Shown: positions 39,790 through 48,165, counted from the first letter of the stretch. The stretch: 64,000 nucleotides of DNA from Pseudonocardia sp. EC080619-01 (GCF_001420995.1 NZ_CP012184.1:4448501-4512500); one strand, 5' to 3'. Notes: generated by a model from the letters alone, not told the origin. A program made the numbers and translations.

Positions 39790-40860
39790 GTGCGACTCCG
39801 ACGCCCCCTGCCCGTGCCCCTGCTCGTCGTGCTCGCGGCCGCGGCACTGCTCGCGACGACGGCTGCGGCCCCCGCCCCGCCGGACGACGACCGGGTGGTC
39901 GACCTGCAGGCGCACCGCGGCGGATCGGTGCTGTCGGTGGAGAGCTCGCTGCAGTCGTTCGGCACGGCCCTCGACCTGGGGGTGCACACCCTGGAGCTGG
40001 ACGTCCAGATCACGGCCGACGGGCACGCCGTCGTCACCCACGACCGCCGGACCAGCGACGAGGTCTGCACGGACACCGCGCCGGTGGCCCCGGGCGACCC
40101 GCAGTTCCCGTACGTCGGGAAGTACGTGAAGGACCTGACCCTCGACCGGATCCGGACCATGGACTGCGGCTCGGTGCGCCGGCCCGCGTACCCCGCGCAG
40201 ACCCTGTCGCCGGGCGCCCGGATGCTCGAGCTGCACGAGGTGTTCGCTCTCGCGCGGGACCGCGGGGCCGACGACGTCCGGTTCAACGTCGAGACCAAGG
40301 TCGAGGCCGCGGCCCCGGAGGAGACCGCGCCGCGGGAGCAGTTCGTGCAGGTCGTCGCGGACGAGGTGCGCCGCGCCGGAGTCGTGGAACGCACGACGGT
40401 CCAGAGCTTCGACCTCGCCGCGCTGGACCGGATGCGGGAGGTCGCTCCCGAGCTGGACCGGATCCTGCTGATGAACGAGAGCTTCCTGGAGCTCGGGGAG
40501 CCGGGCCGGTCGCCGTGGCTGAACGGCCTCGACGCCGACGACCTCGGTGCCGATCCGGCCACCGCCCTGGTGGCCGCGGCACGCACGGTCGACGCGTCGG
40601 CGATCTCCCCGGTGCACGGCACGCCGCAGTCGGCGGGGACCACCGCGCCCGGCTACACGCCCTTCACCACGGCCGCGACGGTCCGGGCCGCGCACGACGC
40701 CGGGCTCGCGGTGATCCCGTGGACGGTGAACGACGTCCCCACGATGGACGCGCTGCTCGACCTCGGGGTCGACGGGATCATCACCGACGCCCCGGACCGG
40801 GCGCGCTGGGTGTTCGAGCGCCGCGGGCTGCCCCTCCCGTCCCCGCACCCGGCAGGCTGA
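39790..40860 (+). CDS. Secreted glycerophosphodiester phosphodiesterase
   Basis: 356 residues. Signal peptide 1-30 (LPVPLLVVLAAAALLATTAAAP). The GDPD core follows: DLQAHRGGSVLSVESSLQSF (HR motif), TLELDVQITADGHAVVTHDRR (metal ligands E, D and the catalytic His), FNVETKVE (metal-binding Glu), QSFDLAALDRM and the end VIPWTVNDVPTMDALLDLGVDGIITDAP. Cleaves deacylated phospholipids to glycerol-3-phosphate outside the cytoplasm, so it can supply phosphate or carbon. Only a weak promoter-type -10 is in front; no PHO box was seen here. Confidence 0.9.
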   Translation: MRLRRPLPVPLLVVLAAAALLATTAAAPAPPDDDRVVDLQAHRGGSVLSVESSLQSFGTALDLGVHTLELDVQITADGHAVVTHDRRTSDEVCTDTAPVAPGDPQFPYVGKYVKDLTLDRIRTMDCGSVRRPAYPAQTLSPGARMLELHEVFALARDRGADDVRFNVETKVEAAAPEETAPREQFVQVVADEVRRAGVVERTTVQSFDLAALDRMREVAPELDRILLMNESFLELGEPGRSPWLNGLDADDLGADPATALVAAARTVDASAISPVHGTPQSAGTTAPGYTPFTTAATVRAAHDAGLAVIPWTVNDVPTMDALLDLGVDGIITDAPDRARWVFERRGLPLPSPHPAG

Positions 40861-40960
40861 CGGCACGACCTCGCCCGGCCGCCGCGCACACCGGACCGCG
40901 TCGTGCGAACGGAGCCTGTGGGTTCGCTGGGTTCGCTGGGTTCGCACGAGGTCGTGTCGT

Positions 40961-40987
40961 TCGCACGGGGTCCGATCCCGTGCGAGG
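40961..40987. repeat. 27-nt hairpin repeat, copy 1
   Basis: TCGCACGGG-GTCCGAT-CCCGTGCGA: a perfect 9-bp stem with a 7-base loop, inside a cluster of TTCGC/GTGCGAA words. Same sequence with one change at 41637-41663. Confidence 0.75.
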
Positions 40988-41209
40988 CGCGCAATCCCGT
41001 GCGAACCCTCGGTACCCGGACCGCGCCGTGGGTTGCGGGGGGAGCGAGGGGGCGAGGGGGAGTACCGGAGCCGGGCAGGGTGCCGAGGGACTCCGGGGTG
41101 CGCTCGCCGGGCAGCGGTCGGCGGGTCCGGTGAGGAGGTTCTGCGGAATCGCTTCCTCAGGCAGCGAGCTCAGCGCAGGTACGTGCCCCGTGTGTGGGAG
41201 CACTGGTCC

Positions 41210-41473
41210 GTGCCCCGTGCCCCGTGCCCCGTGCCCCGTGCCCCGTGCCCCGTGCCCCGTGCCCCGTGCCCCGTGCCCCGTGCCCCGTGCCCCGTGCCCC
41301 GTGCCCCGTGCCCCGTGCCCCGTGCCCCGTGCCCCGTGCCCCGTGCCCCGTGCCCCGTGCCCCGTGCCCCGTGCTCCGTGCTCCGTGGCCCGTGGCCCGT
41401 GGCCCGTGGCGTGGCTCGTGGCCGGTGGCTGTGGCCGGTGGCCCCGTGGCCCCGTGGCCCCGTGGCCCCGTGG
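41210..41473. repeat. 7-bp minisatellite (23 perfect GTGCCCC units) with degenerate 8-bp end
   Basis: From 41210 to 41370, 23 exact GTGCCCC units; then two GTGCTCC, three GTGGCCC, a degenerate part, and four CCCCGTGG units (41442-41473). Because 7 is not a multiple of 3, all frames stay open and encode a PVPRAPC-like heptapeptide; not evidence of coding. Confidence 0.95.
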
Positions 41474-41636
41474 CTGCAGGGCTGCTGGTGGGTCGGATCC
41501 CGGTCCTGTCGCGCCCCGGTCCGGCCGAGGACCGGGCGGCCGGCGCGTATTGCGGACACGGGGCCCTGCACGCCCCGCAGCGGGCCGGGCCGGCGAGCGC
41601 CTCGACCCGGAACGCGTTCGCACGGGTTCGCCTCGC

Positions 41637-41663
41637 TCGCACGGGGTCCGATCGCGTGCGAGG
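41637..41663. repeat. 27-nt hairpin repeat, copy 2
   Basis: Differs from the copy at 40961-40987 at one base, which breaks one stem pair. The two copies flank the minisatellite in direct orientation, 676 bp apart. Confidence 0.75.
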
Positions 41664-41795
41664 AACCCGATTGCGTGCGAGGAACGCGATCTCCTGCGGA
41701 TCGGGCACGGACCCGACCGGGATGCGCGACACTCCGGCCGAACCCGGCCGGTGCCGATGATGAGTGGGCGCAGGGCGCCGTGCGGGTCGGGCGTC

Positions 41796-42707
41796 CTAGG
41801 AGGTCGTGGCGGGATCCTCGGTGCCCGAGGACTCCGCGGAGTCCGAGGGATCCGCGGTGTCCGCCGGGTCCGCGGTGCTGTCCGTGGGGTCGGTGCCGTC
41901 GGAGGAGTCGGTGCCGTCGGTGGACTCCGCCGCGGCGGTCGGGCCCGCGCTGGTGGTACGGACGTTGCGGACGATGTCCCGGCCGAAGGTGACGTCGACG
42001 CGCTCGGCGACGGCCAGCTCCAGGACCGCGATCATGACCTCGCCGGAGATCCGGCGCATCCGCTCGATCGTCTCGTAGACGCGCGGCCACTGGTCGTCGG
42101 GACGGCCGGAGGCGTCGAACGGCTGCCAGATCTCGCCGAGGAAGAGATCGACGTAGAGCTTGGCGACGGCGTCGGCGTGCTTGCGGAGCTGCTCGACGAC
42201 GTCGAGGGAGCGGGTGATCGGGATGCCGAGGCCGGTCAGCTCGGCCGCGGCGTTCATCAGCCGCGGGCTGATCTCCTCGTAGGTGTCGTCGCCCAGCTCG
42301 CGCAGCAGGCCCATCTTCACGCCGCGCTTGGCCACGCCGACGTCGGTCGTCTCGTACCGCTCGGCCAGCTCGCCGAGGTGCACGATCTGCCGGTCCTCGG
42401 GTGCGAACAGCTCGCGCACGGTCCGGATGAACTGCACGACCTGCTCGGTGGAGCCGCCGGTGGTGTCGAGCAGCTTCTTGATGGTGTCGAGCTTGACGCC
42501 CTCGTCCTGCAGGTCCTGGATCAGTTCCAGGCGTGCCGAGTGACCGGGCCCGTAGTACCCGGTCCGGGCCCTGACCTGCGGCGGGGGCAACAGCCCCCGT
42601 GCCTGGTACGCGCGGATGTTGCGCACGGTGACACCGCTGGCGCGGGCCAGCTCGTCGATCGTGCGCCATCCCTCGAGGTCGGAGCCGTCGTCGGTACCGT
42701 CGACCAT
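41796..42707 (-). CDS. MerR-family transcriptional regulator
   Basis: 303 residues. Winged helix-turn-helix at 13-80 (WRTIDELARASGVTVRNIRAYQARGLLPPP, then RTGYYGPGHSARLELIQDLQDEGVKL). The middle (about 85-240) is helical with VVQFIRTVRELFAPEDRQ; the last 50 residues are a disordered S/T/D/P/A tail (STDGTDSSDGTDPTDSTADP). A TAGCGT box seven bases before the ATG suggests leaderless expression. Divergent from the desaturase reductase operon; may control it, but the sensed ligand is unknown. Confidence 0.88.
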   Translation of the reverse strand: MVDGTDDGSDLEGWRTIDELARASGVTVRNIRAYQARGLLPPPQVRARTGYYGPGHSARLELIQDLQDEGVKLDTIKKLLDTTGGSTEQVVQFIRTVRELFAPEDRQIVHLGELAERYETTDVGVAKRGVKMGLLRELGDDTYEEISPRLMNAAAELTGLGIPITRSLDVVEQLRKHADAVAKLYVDLFLGEIWQPFDASGRPDDQWPRVYETIERMRRISGEVMIAVLELAVAERVDVTFGRDIVRNVRTTSAGPTAAAESTDGTDSSDGTDPTDSTADPADTADPSDSAESSGTEDPATTS

Positions 42708-42714
42708 GACACGA

Positions 42715-42720
42715 ACGCTA
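42715..42720 (-). promoter_or_regulatory. TAGCGT -10 box of the merR gene
   Basis: Minus-strand TAGCGT seven bases before the ATG at 42707; leaderless pattern. Confidence 0.55.
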
Positions 42721-42759
42721 TCAGGCGCTCATGTGACACAGTGAACCCTCGGACTCTAC

Positions 42760-42796
42760 TTGCTATGTGACATCAAGTTGTGCAGAGTTGATGTCA
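42760..42796 (+). promoter_or_regulatory. Promoter and operator of the reductase-desaturase operon
   Basis: TTGCTA (42760-42765), 17-bp spacer and CAGAGT (42783-42788) form a possible -35/-10 pair seven bases before the ATG. A perfect 9-bp inverted repeat TGACATCAA / TTGATGTCA (42768-42776 and 42788-42796) surrounds the -10. The word ATGTGACA occurs here and again at 42731. Confidence 0.5.
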
Positions 42797-43854
42797 TGTT
42801 CCGATCCGCCGTCGCGGCGCCGACACTGCCCCGGCGCCTGCTGTCCGCCGCGGGAGCGCTGACCACGCCGCTGCTGCCCGAGGACTTCCTGACCCTGTTC
42901 GACCCGCTGTGGTCGACCTCGACCCTGCGCGGCCGGGTCGTCGCCCGTCGCCGGGAGACCGGACGCGCCGTCTCGGTCACCATCGAGCCGGGCCGCGGCT
43001 GGGCCGGGCACCGGGCCGGGCAGTACGTCGGCGTCGGGATCGACGTCGACGGCGTCCGGTACCGGCGGAGCTACTCGCTGACCTCGCCCGAGGACGCGGA
43101 CCACCTGACGATCACCGTCCAGGAGGTCCCGGACGGCGTCGTCTCCACCCGGCTCGTCCGCGACCTGCCGATCGGCACGATCGTCGAGCTGGAGCAGGCG
43201 ACCGGCGACTTCACCCTGCCCGCCGAGGCGTCCGGCCCGCTGCTGTTCGTCACCGCGGGCAGCGGCATCACCCCGGTGATGGGCATGCTCCGTAGCCTCG
43301 ACCGGGCGGGGGACATGCCCGACGTCGTCCTCGTGCACAGCGCGCGGAGCCCGGAGGACACGATCTTCGGCGCCGAGCTGGCCGCCCTCGCCGCGCGGCA
43401 CCCGTCGTTGCGGGTGGTGCTGCGGCACAGCGGCGTCACCGGCCGGCTCGACCCGGGGACCGTCGACGCCGCCGTCCCCGACCGGGCCGCGCGCACCGTC
43501 TACGCGTGCGGGCCCGCCGGACTGCTCGACGCGGTCGAGGAGGCCTGGGACGGCGTCCGTGCCGAGCGCTTCACCCCGCCCGCCCGGGCGGCCGAGGGCA
43601 CCGGCGGCACCGTCGACCTCGGTGGCGCCGACGTCGAGGTGGAGCCCGGCCAGAGCCTGCTGGAGGCCGGCGAGGCGGCCGGGAGGCTCATGCCGAGCGG
43701 TTGCCGGATGGGCATCTGCTTCGGCTGCGTGCTCCCGCTGCGCGAGGGCCGGGTCCGGGACCTGCGAACCGGCGAGGCGCACGGCGAGCCCGGTGACCTC
43801 GTCCAGACCTGCATCAACTCCGCGTGCGGCCCGGCCCGGATCGATCTTCCCTGA
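42796..43854 (+). CDS. Ferredoxin-reductase-like flavoprotein (FAD, NAD(P)H, 2Fe-2S) for the desaturase
   Basis: 352 residues. FAD-binding region (RYRRSYSLTSPE) , NAD(P)H-binding part (LLFVTAGSGITPVMGMLRSL and YACGPAGLLDAVEEAW) and a C-terminal plant-type 2Fe-2S domain (GCRMGICFGCVLPL, then CINSAC). Arrangement matches the stearoyl-CoA desaturase reductase of mycobacteria (Rv3230c with DesA3, Rv3229c). It should take electrons from NADPH to the desaturase encoded 82 bp downstream. The ATG chosen is immediately after the operator-like repeat. Confidence 0.92.
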   Translation: MFRSAVAAPTLPRRLLSAAGALTTPLLPEDFLTLFDPLWSTSTLRGRVVARRRETGRAVSVTIEPGRGWAGHRAGQYVGVGIDVDGVRYRRSYSLTSPEDADHLTITVQEVPDGVVSTRLVRDLPIGTIVELEQATGDFTLPAEASGPLLFVTAGSGITPVMGMLRSLDRAGDMPDVVLVHSARSPEDTIFGAELAALAARHPSLRVVLRHSGVTGRLDPGTVDAAVPDRAARTVYACGPAGLLDAVEEAWDGVRAERFTPPARAAEGTGGTVDLGGADVEVEPGQSLLEAGEAAGRLMPSGCRMGICFGCVLPLREGRVRDLRTGEAHGEPGDLVQTCINSACGPARIDLP

Positions 43855-43936
43855 GCCGGCCACGCACCCGACCACGCACCCGGCCGACATCCGAATCCCG
43901 GGGCCGTACGGCCCCGTCCGACCCGAGGAGGTCCGC

Positions 43937-45127
43937 GTGACCGCAGTCGCCGACAACCCCGCCGTCAGCACCGTGACCGAACCCGGCCCCGAGGAGACCA
44001 GCCGGCTGCAGCAGCCGCAGCGCCCGCTGCTCGAGCTCGTCCCGTCGTCCCGCCGTGAGGACGTGCAGGCCACGACCGACCTGACCGCCGAGCAGATCGA
44101 GGAGCTCGGCCGGCGGCTCGACGCCATCCGCGACCGGGTGCTCGCCGAGCGCGGCGCGTCGGACGCCGAGTACATCCGCGGCGTCATCCGCAAGCAGCGG
44201 GCCCTGGAGATCGGCGGCCGCGCGCTGCTGTTCGCGGGCGTCCTGCCGCCGGCCTGGATCGCCGGCACCGCCATGCTCTCGATCGCCAAGATCCTCGAGA
44301 ACATGGAGATCGGGCACAACGTCATGCACGGCCAGTGGGACTGGATGCGTGACCCCAAGATCCACTCGTCGACCTGGGAGTGGGACAACGTCTCGTCCTC
44401 GGCGGAGTGGAAGCACTCGCACAACTACATGCACCACACGTACACCAACGTCGTCGGCAAGGACCGCGACGTGGGCTACGGGATCCTGCGCCTGTCCGAG
44501 GAGCAGAAGTGGAACCCGTACTACCTGGGCAACCCGCTCTACAACGCGTTGCTGAGCCTGTTCTTCGAGTACGGCGTCGCGCTGCACGACCTCGAGGTCG
44601 AGAAGCTCGTCGCCGGGCAGAAGCCCTGGTCGCGGGTGTGGCAGCAGATCAAGTCGATCGGGCGCAAGACCGGGCGGCAGGTCCTCAAGGACTACGTCGC
44701 GTTCCCGGCGCTGGCCGGCCCGTTCTTCCTGCCGGTGCTCGCCGGGAACGTCACCGCGAACCTCGTGCGCAACGTCTGGTCGCACGCGGTGATCTTCTGC
44801 GGGCACTTCCCGACCGGGGCGGTCCAGTTCTCCGAGGAGCAGCTGGAGGACGAGAGCCGCGGCGAGTGGTACGTCCGCCAGCTGCTCGGCTCCGCCAACC
44901 TCGACGGCGGCCGGTACTTCCACCTGATGACCGGTCAGCTGAGCTTCCAGATCGAGCACCACCTGTTCCCGGACCTGCCCAGCAACCGCTACGCGGAGGT
45001 CGCGCCCGAGGTCCGCGCGCTCTGCGAGGAGTACGGGCTGGAGTACACCTCCGGGCCGCTGTGGACGCAGTACCTGCAGGTCCTGCGCACGATCAATCGA
45101 CTGGCCCTCCCGAACGGCAAGCGCTGA
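43937..45127 (+). CDS. Membrane fatty-acid (acyl-CoA) desaturase, DesA3-like
   Basis: 396 residues, GTG with GAGGAGG six bases upstream. Three histidine boxes for the di-iron centre: GHNVMH (His127, His131), HSHNYMHH (His160, 162, 166, 167) and QIEHH (His341, 342). Membrane segments flank them (GRALLFAGVLPPAWIAGTAML; AFPALAGPFFLPVLAG). Introduces a double bond, probably delta-9, into stearoyl-CoA with electrons from the reductase encoded upstream; this couples to membrane fluidity and envelope lipid supply. N-terminal 60 residues are polar. Confidence 0.93.
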   Translation: MTAVADNPAVSTVTEPGPEETSRLQQPQRPLLELVPSSRREDVQATTDLTAEQIEELGRRLDAIRDRVLAERGASDAEYIRGVIRKQRALEIGGRALLFAGVLPPAWIAGTAMLSIAKILENMEIGHNVMHGQWDWMRDPKIHSSTWEWDNVSSSAEWKHSHNYMHHTYTNVVGKDRDVGYGILRLSEEQKWNPYYLGNPLYNALLSLFFEYGVALHDLEVEKLVAGQKPWSRVWQQIKSIGRKTGRQVLKDYVAFPALAGPFFLPVLAGNVTANLVRNVWSHAVIFCGHFPTGAVQFSEEQLEDESRGEWYVRQLLGSANLDGGRYFHLMTGQLSFQIEHHLFPDLPSNRYAEVAPEVRALCEEYGLEYTSGPLWTQYLQVLRTINRLALPNGKR

Positions 45128-45137
45128 TATGTTCCCT

Positions 45138-45174
45138 CCGACCGGTACGTCCGATTCGACGGGCGGCCGGTCGG
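45138..45174 (+). repeat. Inverted repeat after the desaturase gene
   Basis: CCGACCGG / CCGGTCGG (45138-45145 and 45167-45174), 8 bp with a 21-base loop, ending just before the ribosome site of the next gene; may act as weak terminator or attenuator. Confidence 0.4.
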
Positions 45175-45189
45175 GGGGAAGGAGCCGGC

Positions 45190-45615
45190 ATGCGGCATCT
45201 GCAGGGTGTGGTGATCGGGCTGGTCGGCACGGTGCTGGCGCTGGCCGTCGCCGGGCGCGGGATGGGGACCGCGTTCGAGGCCTCGATGCGCATGCAGCTG
45301 GACGCGGTCCCCGCGGGCGCGGCGCTCCTGCTGCTCGGCGGGGTGCTGCTGGGCGGGGTCGCGCTCGCCGTGCGGGTCTCGCCCGCCGCGCCCCTGACCG
45401 GGGCCGTGCTGCTGATCCTGCTCTCGGCGTACTCCTGGTTCGACCCGCAGGCGCTGTTCGGTCTCGGCCGCGGGCTCGGCTACCTGCTCGGCCTGCAGTA
45501 CGGCGCGCTCCTCGCCGGGATGCTCGCGGTGGTGGCGTTCCTGCGGCCGCGACGCACCCGCCCGGCCGGACCGGCGATCCCGGCCCCGGGATCGTCCGGC
45601 CCGGTCGTGCACTGA
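45190..45615 (+). CDS. Hypothetical four-helix membrane protein
   Basis: 141 residues from an ATG with AAGGAG six bases upstream. Four hydrophobic helices (GVVIGLVGTVLALAVAG; AGAALLLLGGVLLGGVALAV; LTGAVLLILLSAYSWF; YGALLAGMLAVVAFL) and a P/R-rich end. No family recognised. Probably transcribed with the desaturase or from its own promoter in the 62-bp gap. Tail to tail with the NTF2-like gene on the minus strand, ten bases between stops. Confidence 0.65.
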   Translation: MRHLQGVVIGLVGTVLALAVAGRGMGTAFEASMRMQLDAVPAGAALLLLGGVLLGGVALAVRVSPAAPLTGAVLLILLSAYSWFDPQALFGLGRGLGYLLGLQYGALLAGMLAVVAFLRPRRTRPAGPAIPAPGSSGPVVH

Positions 45616-45625
45616 CCGGTCCGGC

Positions 45626-46006
45626 TCAGGCCGCGGGGACGGCGTCGAGGAAGCCGTGCACCGCGGCGATGCGGCCGTCCCCGGCGACCACGACGACGTC
45701 GAACCCGATCACCGGCGGTTCCGCGCCGGCCGCCCACACCTCGGGCGGCGCGGCGGCCCAGCGGAACCGGGCCCGGTCGTGGTGGGAGTCGACGTCGCCG
45801 TAGCGGCGGAACTCGCAGCCCGCCAGCTTCTGCCGGGCCGCGTCCAGGAAGCCGGCGACGCCGTCGTGCCCGGCCACGTCGGCGAGCGGGTCGGTGTAGG
45901 TGCAGTCCGCGGTGAACAGTTCGGCGACCAGGCCCGTGCGGGTGGCCGGGTCGGATTCGTTGAAGGCGCCGACGTAGCGCTCGGCGAGGGCGGTGAAATC
46001 GGTCAT
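45626..46006 (-). CDS. NTF2/SnoaL-like protein
   Basis: 126 residues. LAERYVGAFNESDPATRTGLVAELFTADCTYTDPLADVAGHDGVAGFLDAAR is the opening of a SnoaL-like cone fold; later VIGFDVVVVAGDGRIAAVHGFLD completes the sheet. Members include polyketide cyclases, ketosteroid isomerases and uncharacterised stress proteins; the substrate cannot be inferred. It is divergent from an XRE regulator with a 24-nt perfect palindrome between, so it is probably the regulator's target. Confidence 0.8.
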   Translation of the reverse strand: MTDFTALAERYVGAFNESDPATRTGLVAELFTADCTYTDPLADVAGHDGVAGFLDAARQKLAGCEFRRYGDVDSHHDRARFRWAAAPPEVWAAGAEPPVIGFDVVVVAGDGRIAAVHGFLDAVPAA

Positions 46007-46083
46007 CGCTGCGGTCCTCCGGATCTCGGTGTCGCTGACGGGACCGAGCGTGCGCCGCCGCGGCGGGCGGCGCGATGACCCGT

Positions 46084-46107
46084 GAGGTAACGCCGTCCCG
46101 TTACCTC
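46084..46107. promoter_or_regulatory. 24-nt perfect palindrome, candidate operator of the XRE regulator
   Basis: GAGGTAACG-CCGTCC-CGTTACCTC (46084-46092 and 46099-46107), 9-bp arms with a 6-base centre, midway between divergent genes and about 45 bases before the regulator's start. Confidence 0.65.
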
Positions 46108-46138
46108 CGGGGTAGTCGTCGCCGTTCCCGCCCGTCGC

Positions 46139-46144
46139 TAGCGT
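46139..46144 (+). promoter_or_regulatory. TAGCGT -10 box of the XRE regulator
   Basis: Seven bases before the GTG at 46152; the palindrome lies upstream in the -35 area. Confidence 0.55.
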
Positions 46145-46151
46145 GGGCCCG

Positions 46152-46949
46152 GTGAGCAGCGCACACGCCCGTCCGTCCCGGAACGCGGGCCCGGGGGAGA
46201 TGCTCCGGTTCTGGCGGGCCCGGCGGCGGCGCAGCCAGCTCGACCTCGCCCTGGCCGCGGGCGTCTCGACCCGGCACCTGAGCTTCGTCGAGACCGGACG
46301 GTCCGGAGCCAGCCGCGAGCTGCTGGGCGCGCTGGCCGAGGAGCTGGAGATCCCGCTGCGTGAGCGGAACGCGCTGCTGCTCGCCGCCGGCTACGCCCCG
46401 GCGTACACCGAGCGCCCGCTCGACGACCCGGACCTCGCGCCCGTCCGGTCCGCGCTGGAGGCGCTGGTCGCCGCGCACGACCCGTACCCGGCGCTCGTGG
46501 TGGACCGCTGGGGCGACGTGCAGCTCGCCGGGGCGGCGGTCGCACCGCTGCTGGCCGGGCTGGACCCGGCGGCGTCCGGCCCGCCGGTGAACGTCTACCG
46601 GGTCTGCCTGCACCCGGGCGGGCTCGCGCCGCGGATCCGCAACCTCGCCCAGTGGCGCGAGCACCTGCTGCACCGGCTGGAGCGCCAGGTCCGGGTCACC
46701 GGGGACCCGCGGCTGGCGGAGCTGCTCGCCGAGTGCCGCGGCTACCCGGCGCCGGCCGAGACCGCGCTGCCGTCGCCGGGGTCCGACGTGCTCCTGCCGC
46801 TGCTGCTCGACACCCCGGACGGCCCGCTGGCGTTCCACTCGACGATGACGACGTTCGGCGCCCCGCACGACGTCACCCTCGCCGAGCTGGCGCTGGAGAC
46901 GTTCCTGCCCGCCGACGACGCGACCCGCTCGGCGCTGGCCGCGGGCTGA
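46152..46949 (+). CDS. XRE-family regulator with MmyB-like ligand-binding domain
   Basis: 265 residues. HTH at about 18-70 (GEMLRFWRARRRRSQLDLALAAGVSTRHLSFVETGRSGASRELLGALAEEL). C-terminal domain has ALVVDRWGDVQLAGAAVAPLL and PLAFHSTMTTFGAPHDVTLAELALETFLPAD, the PAS-like MmyB-type domain of fatty-acid-binding actinobacterial regulators (SCO4944/MmyB type). Start at 46152 is preferred over 46143 because it lies seven bases from a -10 box (leaderless). Likely represses or activates the divergent NTF2-like gene through the palindrome. Confidence 0.85.
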   Translation: MSSAHARPSRNAGPGEMLRFWRARRRRSQLDLALAAGVSTRHLSFVETGRSGASRELLGALAEELEIPLRERNALLLAAGYAPAYTERPLDDPDLAPVRSALEALVAAHDPYPALVVDRWGDVQLAGAAVAPLLAGLDPAASGPPVNVYRVCLHPGGLAPRIRNLAQWREHLLHRLERQVRVTGDPRLAELLAECRGYPAPAETALPSPGSDVLLPLLLDTPDGPLAFHSTMTTFGAPHDVTLAELALETFLPADDATRSALAAG

Positions 46950-46957
46950 ACCACCCG

Positions 46958-48130
46958 TCAGCCGGAGACGCCCGAGGACAGCGACAGCACCGGCACCGTC
47001 CCGTTGAGCGCGTGGTCACCGATCACCTGCTGCTTGTAGACGATCGGGTTGTGCACGGCCAGCGTCCGGGCGTTGCGCCAGTGCCGGTCGAGCGCGCGGT
47101 CGACGTCGACCGTGGAGGCCCCACCCACCTCGAACAGGTCCGACGTCGCGTCCAGCACGAGCTGCGGGACGGTCGACTGGGCCCGGTAGACGTCGAGCTC
47201 GGCGGTGTCGGCGTGCTCCGGTTCGGTGAGCGCCCGGTCCAGCGAGGCGGCGGCGGCGTCGACGGTCGCGGCCACCGTGAAGGCGACCGCGTCGACCTTC
47301 CCGACGACCTGCTGCACCAGCGGGTCGTCCTTGGGCAGGTCGGCGTTGCCGTAGGGCCAGTTCCGCTTCCGGTCCCGGACGTAGGCGGCGACGTCGTCGG
47401 CCGCCCGCCGCGCGATCCCGGCGAGCGCCGCCAGCTGCACGAGCTGCAGGAACGCCTGCCGGACCGGCACGTGCCGGTCGACCGGGGCCGGGCGGACCTG
47501 GGCCGGGTCGACCTCGACACCGGTGAACCGGGTGGTGCCGCTGGCGGTGAGCTTCTGCCCGAACCCGCGCCAGTCGTCGATCCGCTCGACGCCGGGCGCG
47601 GTGGTCTCGACGAGCACGGTGACCCGGTTCCCGTCCGGGTCGAGCGCGACGACGTCGACGAGGTCGGCGTAGAGGGTCCCGGTGCAGTAGAACTTCTCGC
47701 CGTCGAGCAGCAGCCGGTCGCCGTCGCGGCGCAGCACCGTGGTGGAGGAGTCGCGGACCACCCCGCCGCGCTCGGAGATCGCGTTGCCGACCAGCCTCCC
47801 GGACGCGATCTGCTCCAGCCGGCCGCGCAGCACCGCGTCGTCCGGGTCCGCCTGCCACAGCTCGGCGAACGCCAGGTGGGTGCGCAGTGCCTGCGGGATG
47901 TTCGAGTCCGCGGCCGCCAGCTCGACGAGCAGCGCGAACAGCTGCCGCAGCGTGACGCCCGAGCCACCCCGGTCGGCCGGCACGCGCAGCGCTCCGAACC
48001 CCGCGTCGCGCAGCGCGGCGATCTCCTTCTCCGGCAGGCGGCGGTGCAGCTCGCGCTCGACCGCACCGGCGGCGATCTCGTCGAACAGCGGGCGGAACCG
48101 GGCGTGCAGCTCGGCGTCGGACACGGGCAC
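46958..48130 (-). CDS. Acyl-CoA-dehydrogenase-fold flavin monooxygenase (SfnB/DszC-like)
   Basis: 390 residues from a GTG with GAGGAG six bases upstream. ACAD-like fold: N-terminal helical region (VSDAELHARFRPLFDEIAAG), LRVPADRGGSGVTLRQLFALLVELAAADSNIPQAL, the beta domain GRLVGNAISERGG, and the end with NPIVYKQQVIGDHALNG. No catalytic Glu typical of acyl-CoA dehydrogenases was found; family members such as DszC and SfnB use reduced FMN to oxidise sulfur compounds. It follows the DszA-like monooxygenase after 35 bp and both sit behind a cysteine leader peptide, supporting a sulfur-salvage role. Confidence 0.82.
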   Translation of the reverse strand: MPVSDAELHARFRPLFDEIAAGAVERELHRRLPEKEIAALRDAGFGALRVPADRGGSGVTLRQLFALLVELAAADSNIPQALRTHLAFAELWQADPDDAVLRGRLEQIASGRLVGNAISERGGVVRDSSTTVLRRDGDRLLLDGEKFYCTGTLYADLVDVVALDPDGNRVTVLVETTAPGVERIDDWRGFGQKLTASGTTRFTGVEVDPAQVRPAPVDRHVPVRQAFLQLVQLAALAGIARRAADDVAAYVRDRKRNWPYGNADLPKDDPLVQQVVGKVDAVAFTVAATVDAAAASLDRALTEPEHADTAELDVYRAQSTVPQLVLDATSDLFEVGGASTVDVDRALDRHWRNARTLAVHNPIVYKQQVIGDHALNGTVPVLSLSSGVSG

Positions 48131-48165
48131 GGGGGTCTCCTCGGTTCGGGCGGTGGTCGGGCGGG

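Larger units (their letters stand above)
40861..41795. other. 935-bp gene-free convergent region with repeats
   Basis: Lies between the GDPD gene and the convergent MerR gene. It holds clusters of TTCGCAC/GTGCGAA words at both ends, two 27-nt hairpin copies and a 7-bp minisatellite. Frames open across the array in all directions because the unit has no stop codon; they show no family likeness. Confidence 0.7.

Noticed and set aside
41210..41473. CRISPR-like array
   Set aside because: Unit of 7 bp without spacers; no cas genes.
40861..41992. Open frames encoding PVPRAPC or GARGTGH repeats
   Set aside because: Any 7-bp unit without stop opens all frames; no ribosome site or conserved ends.
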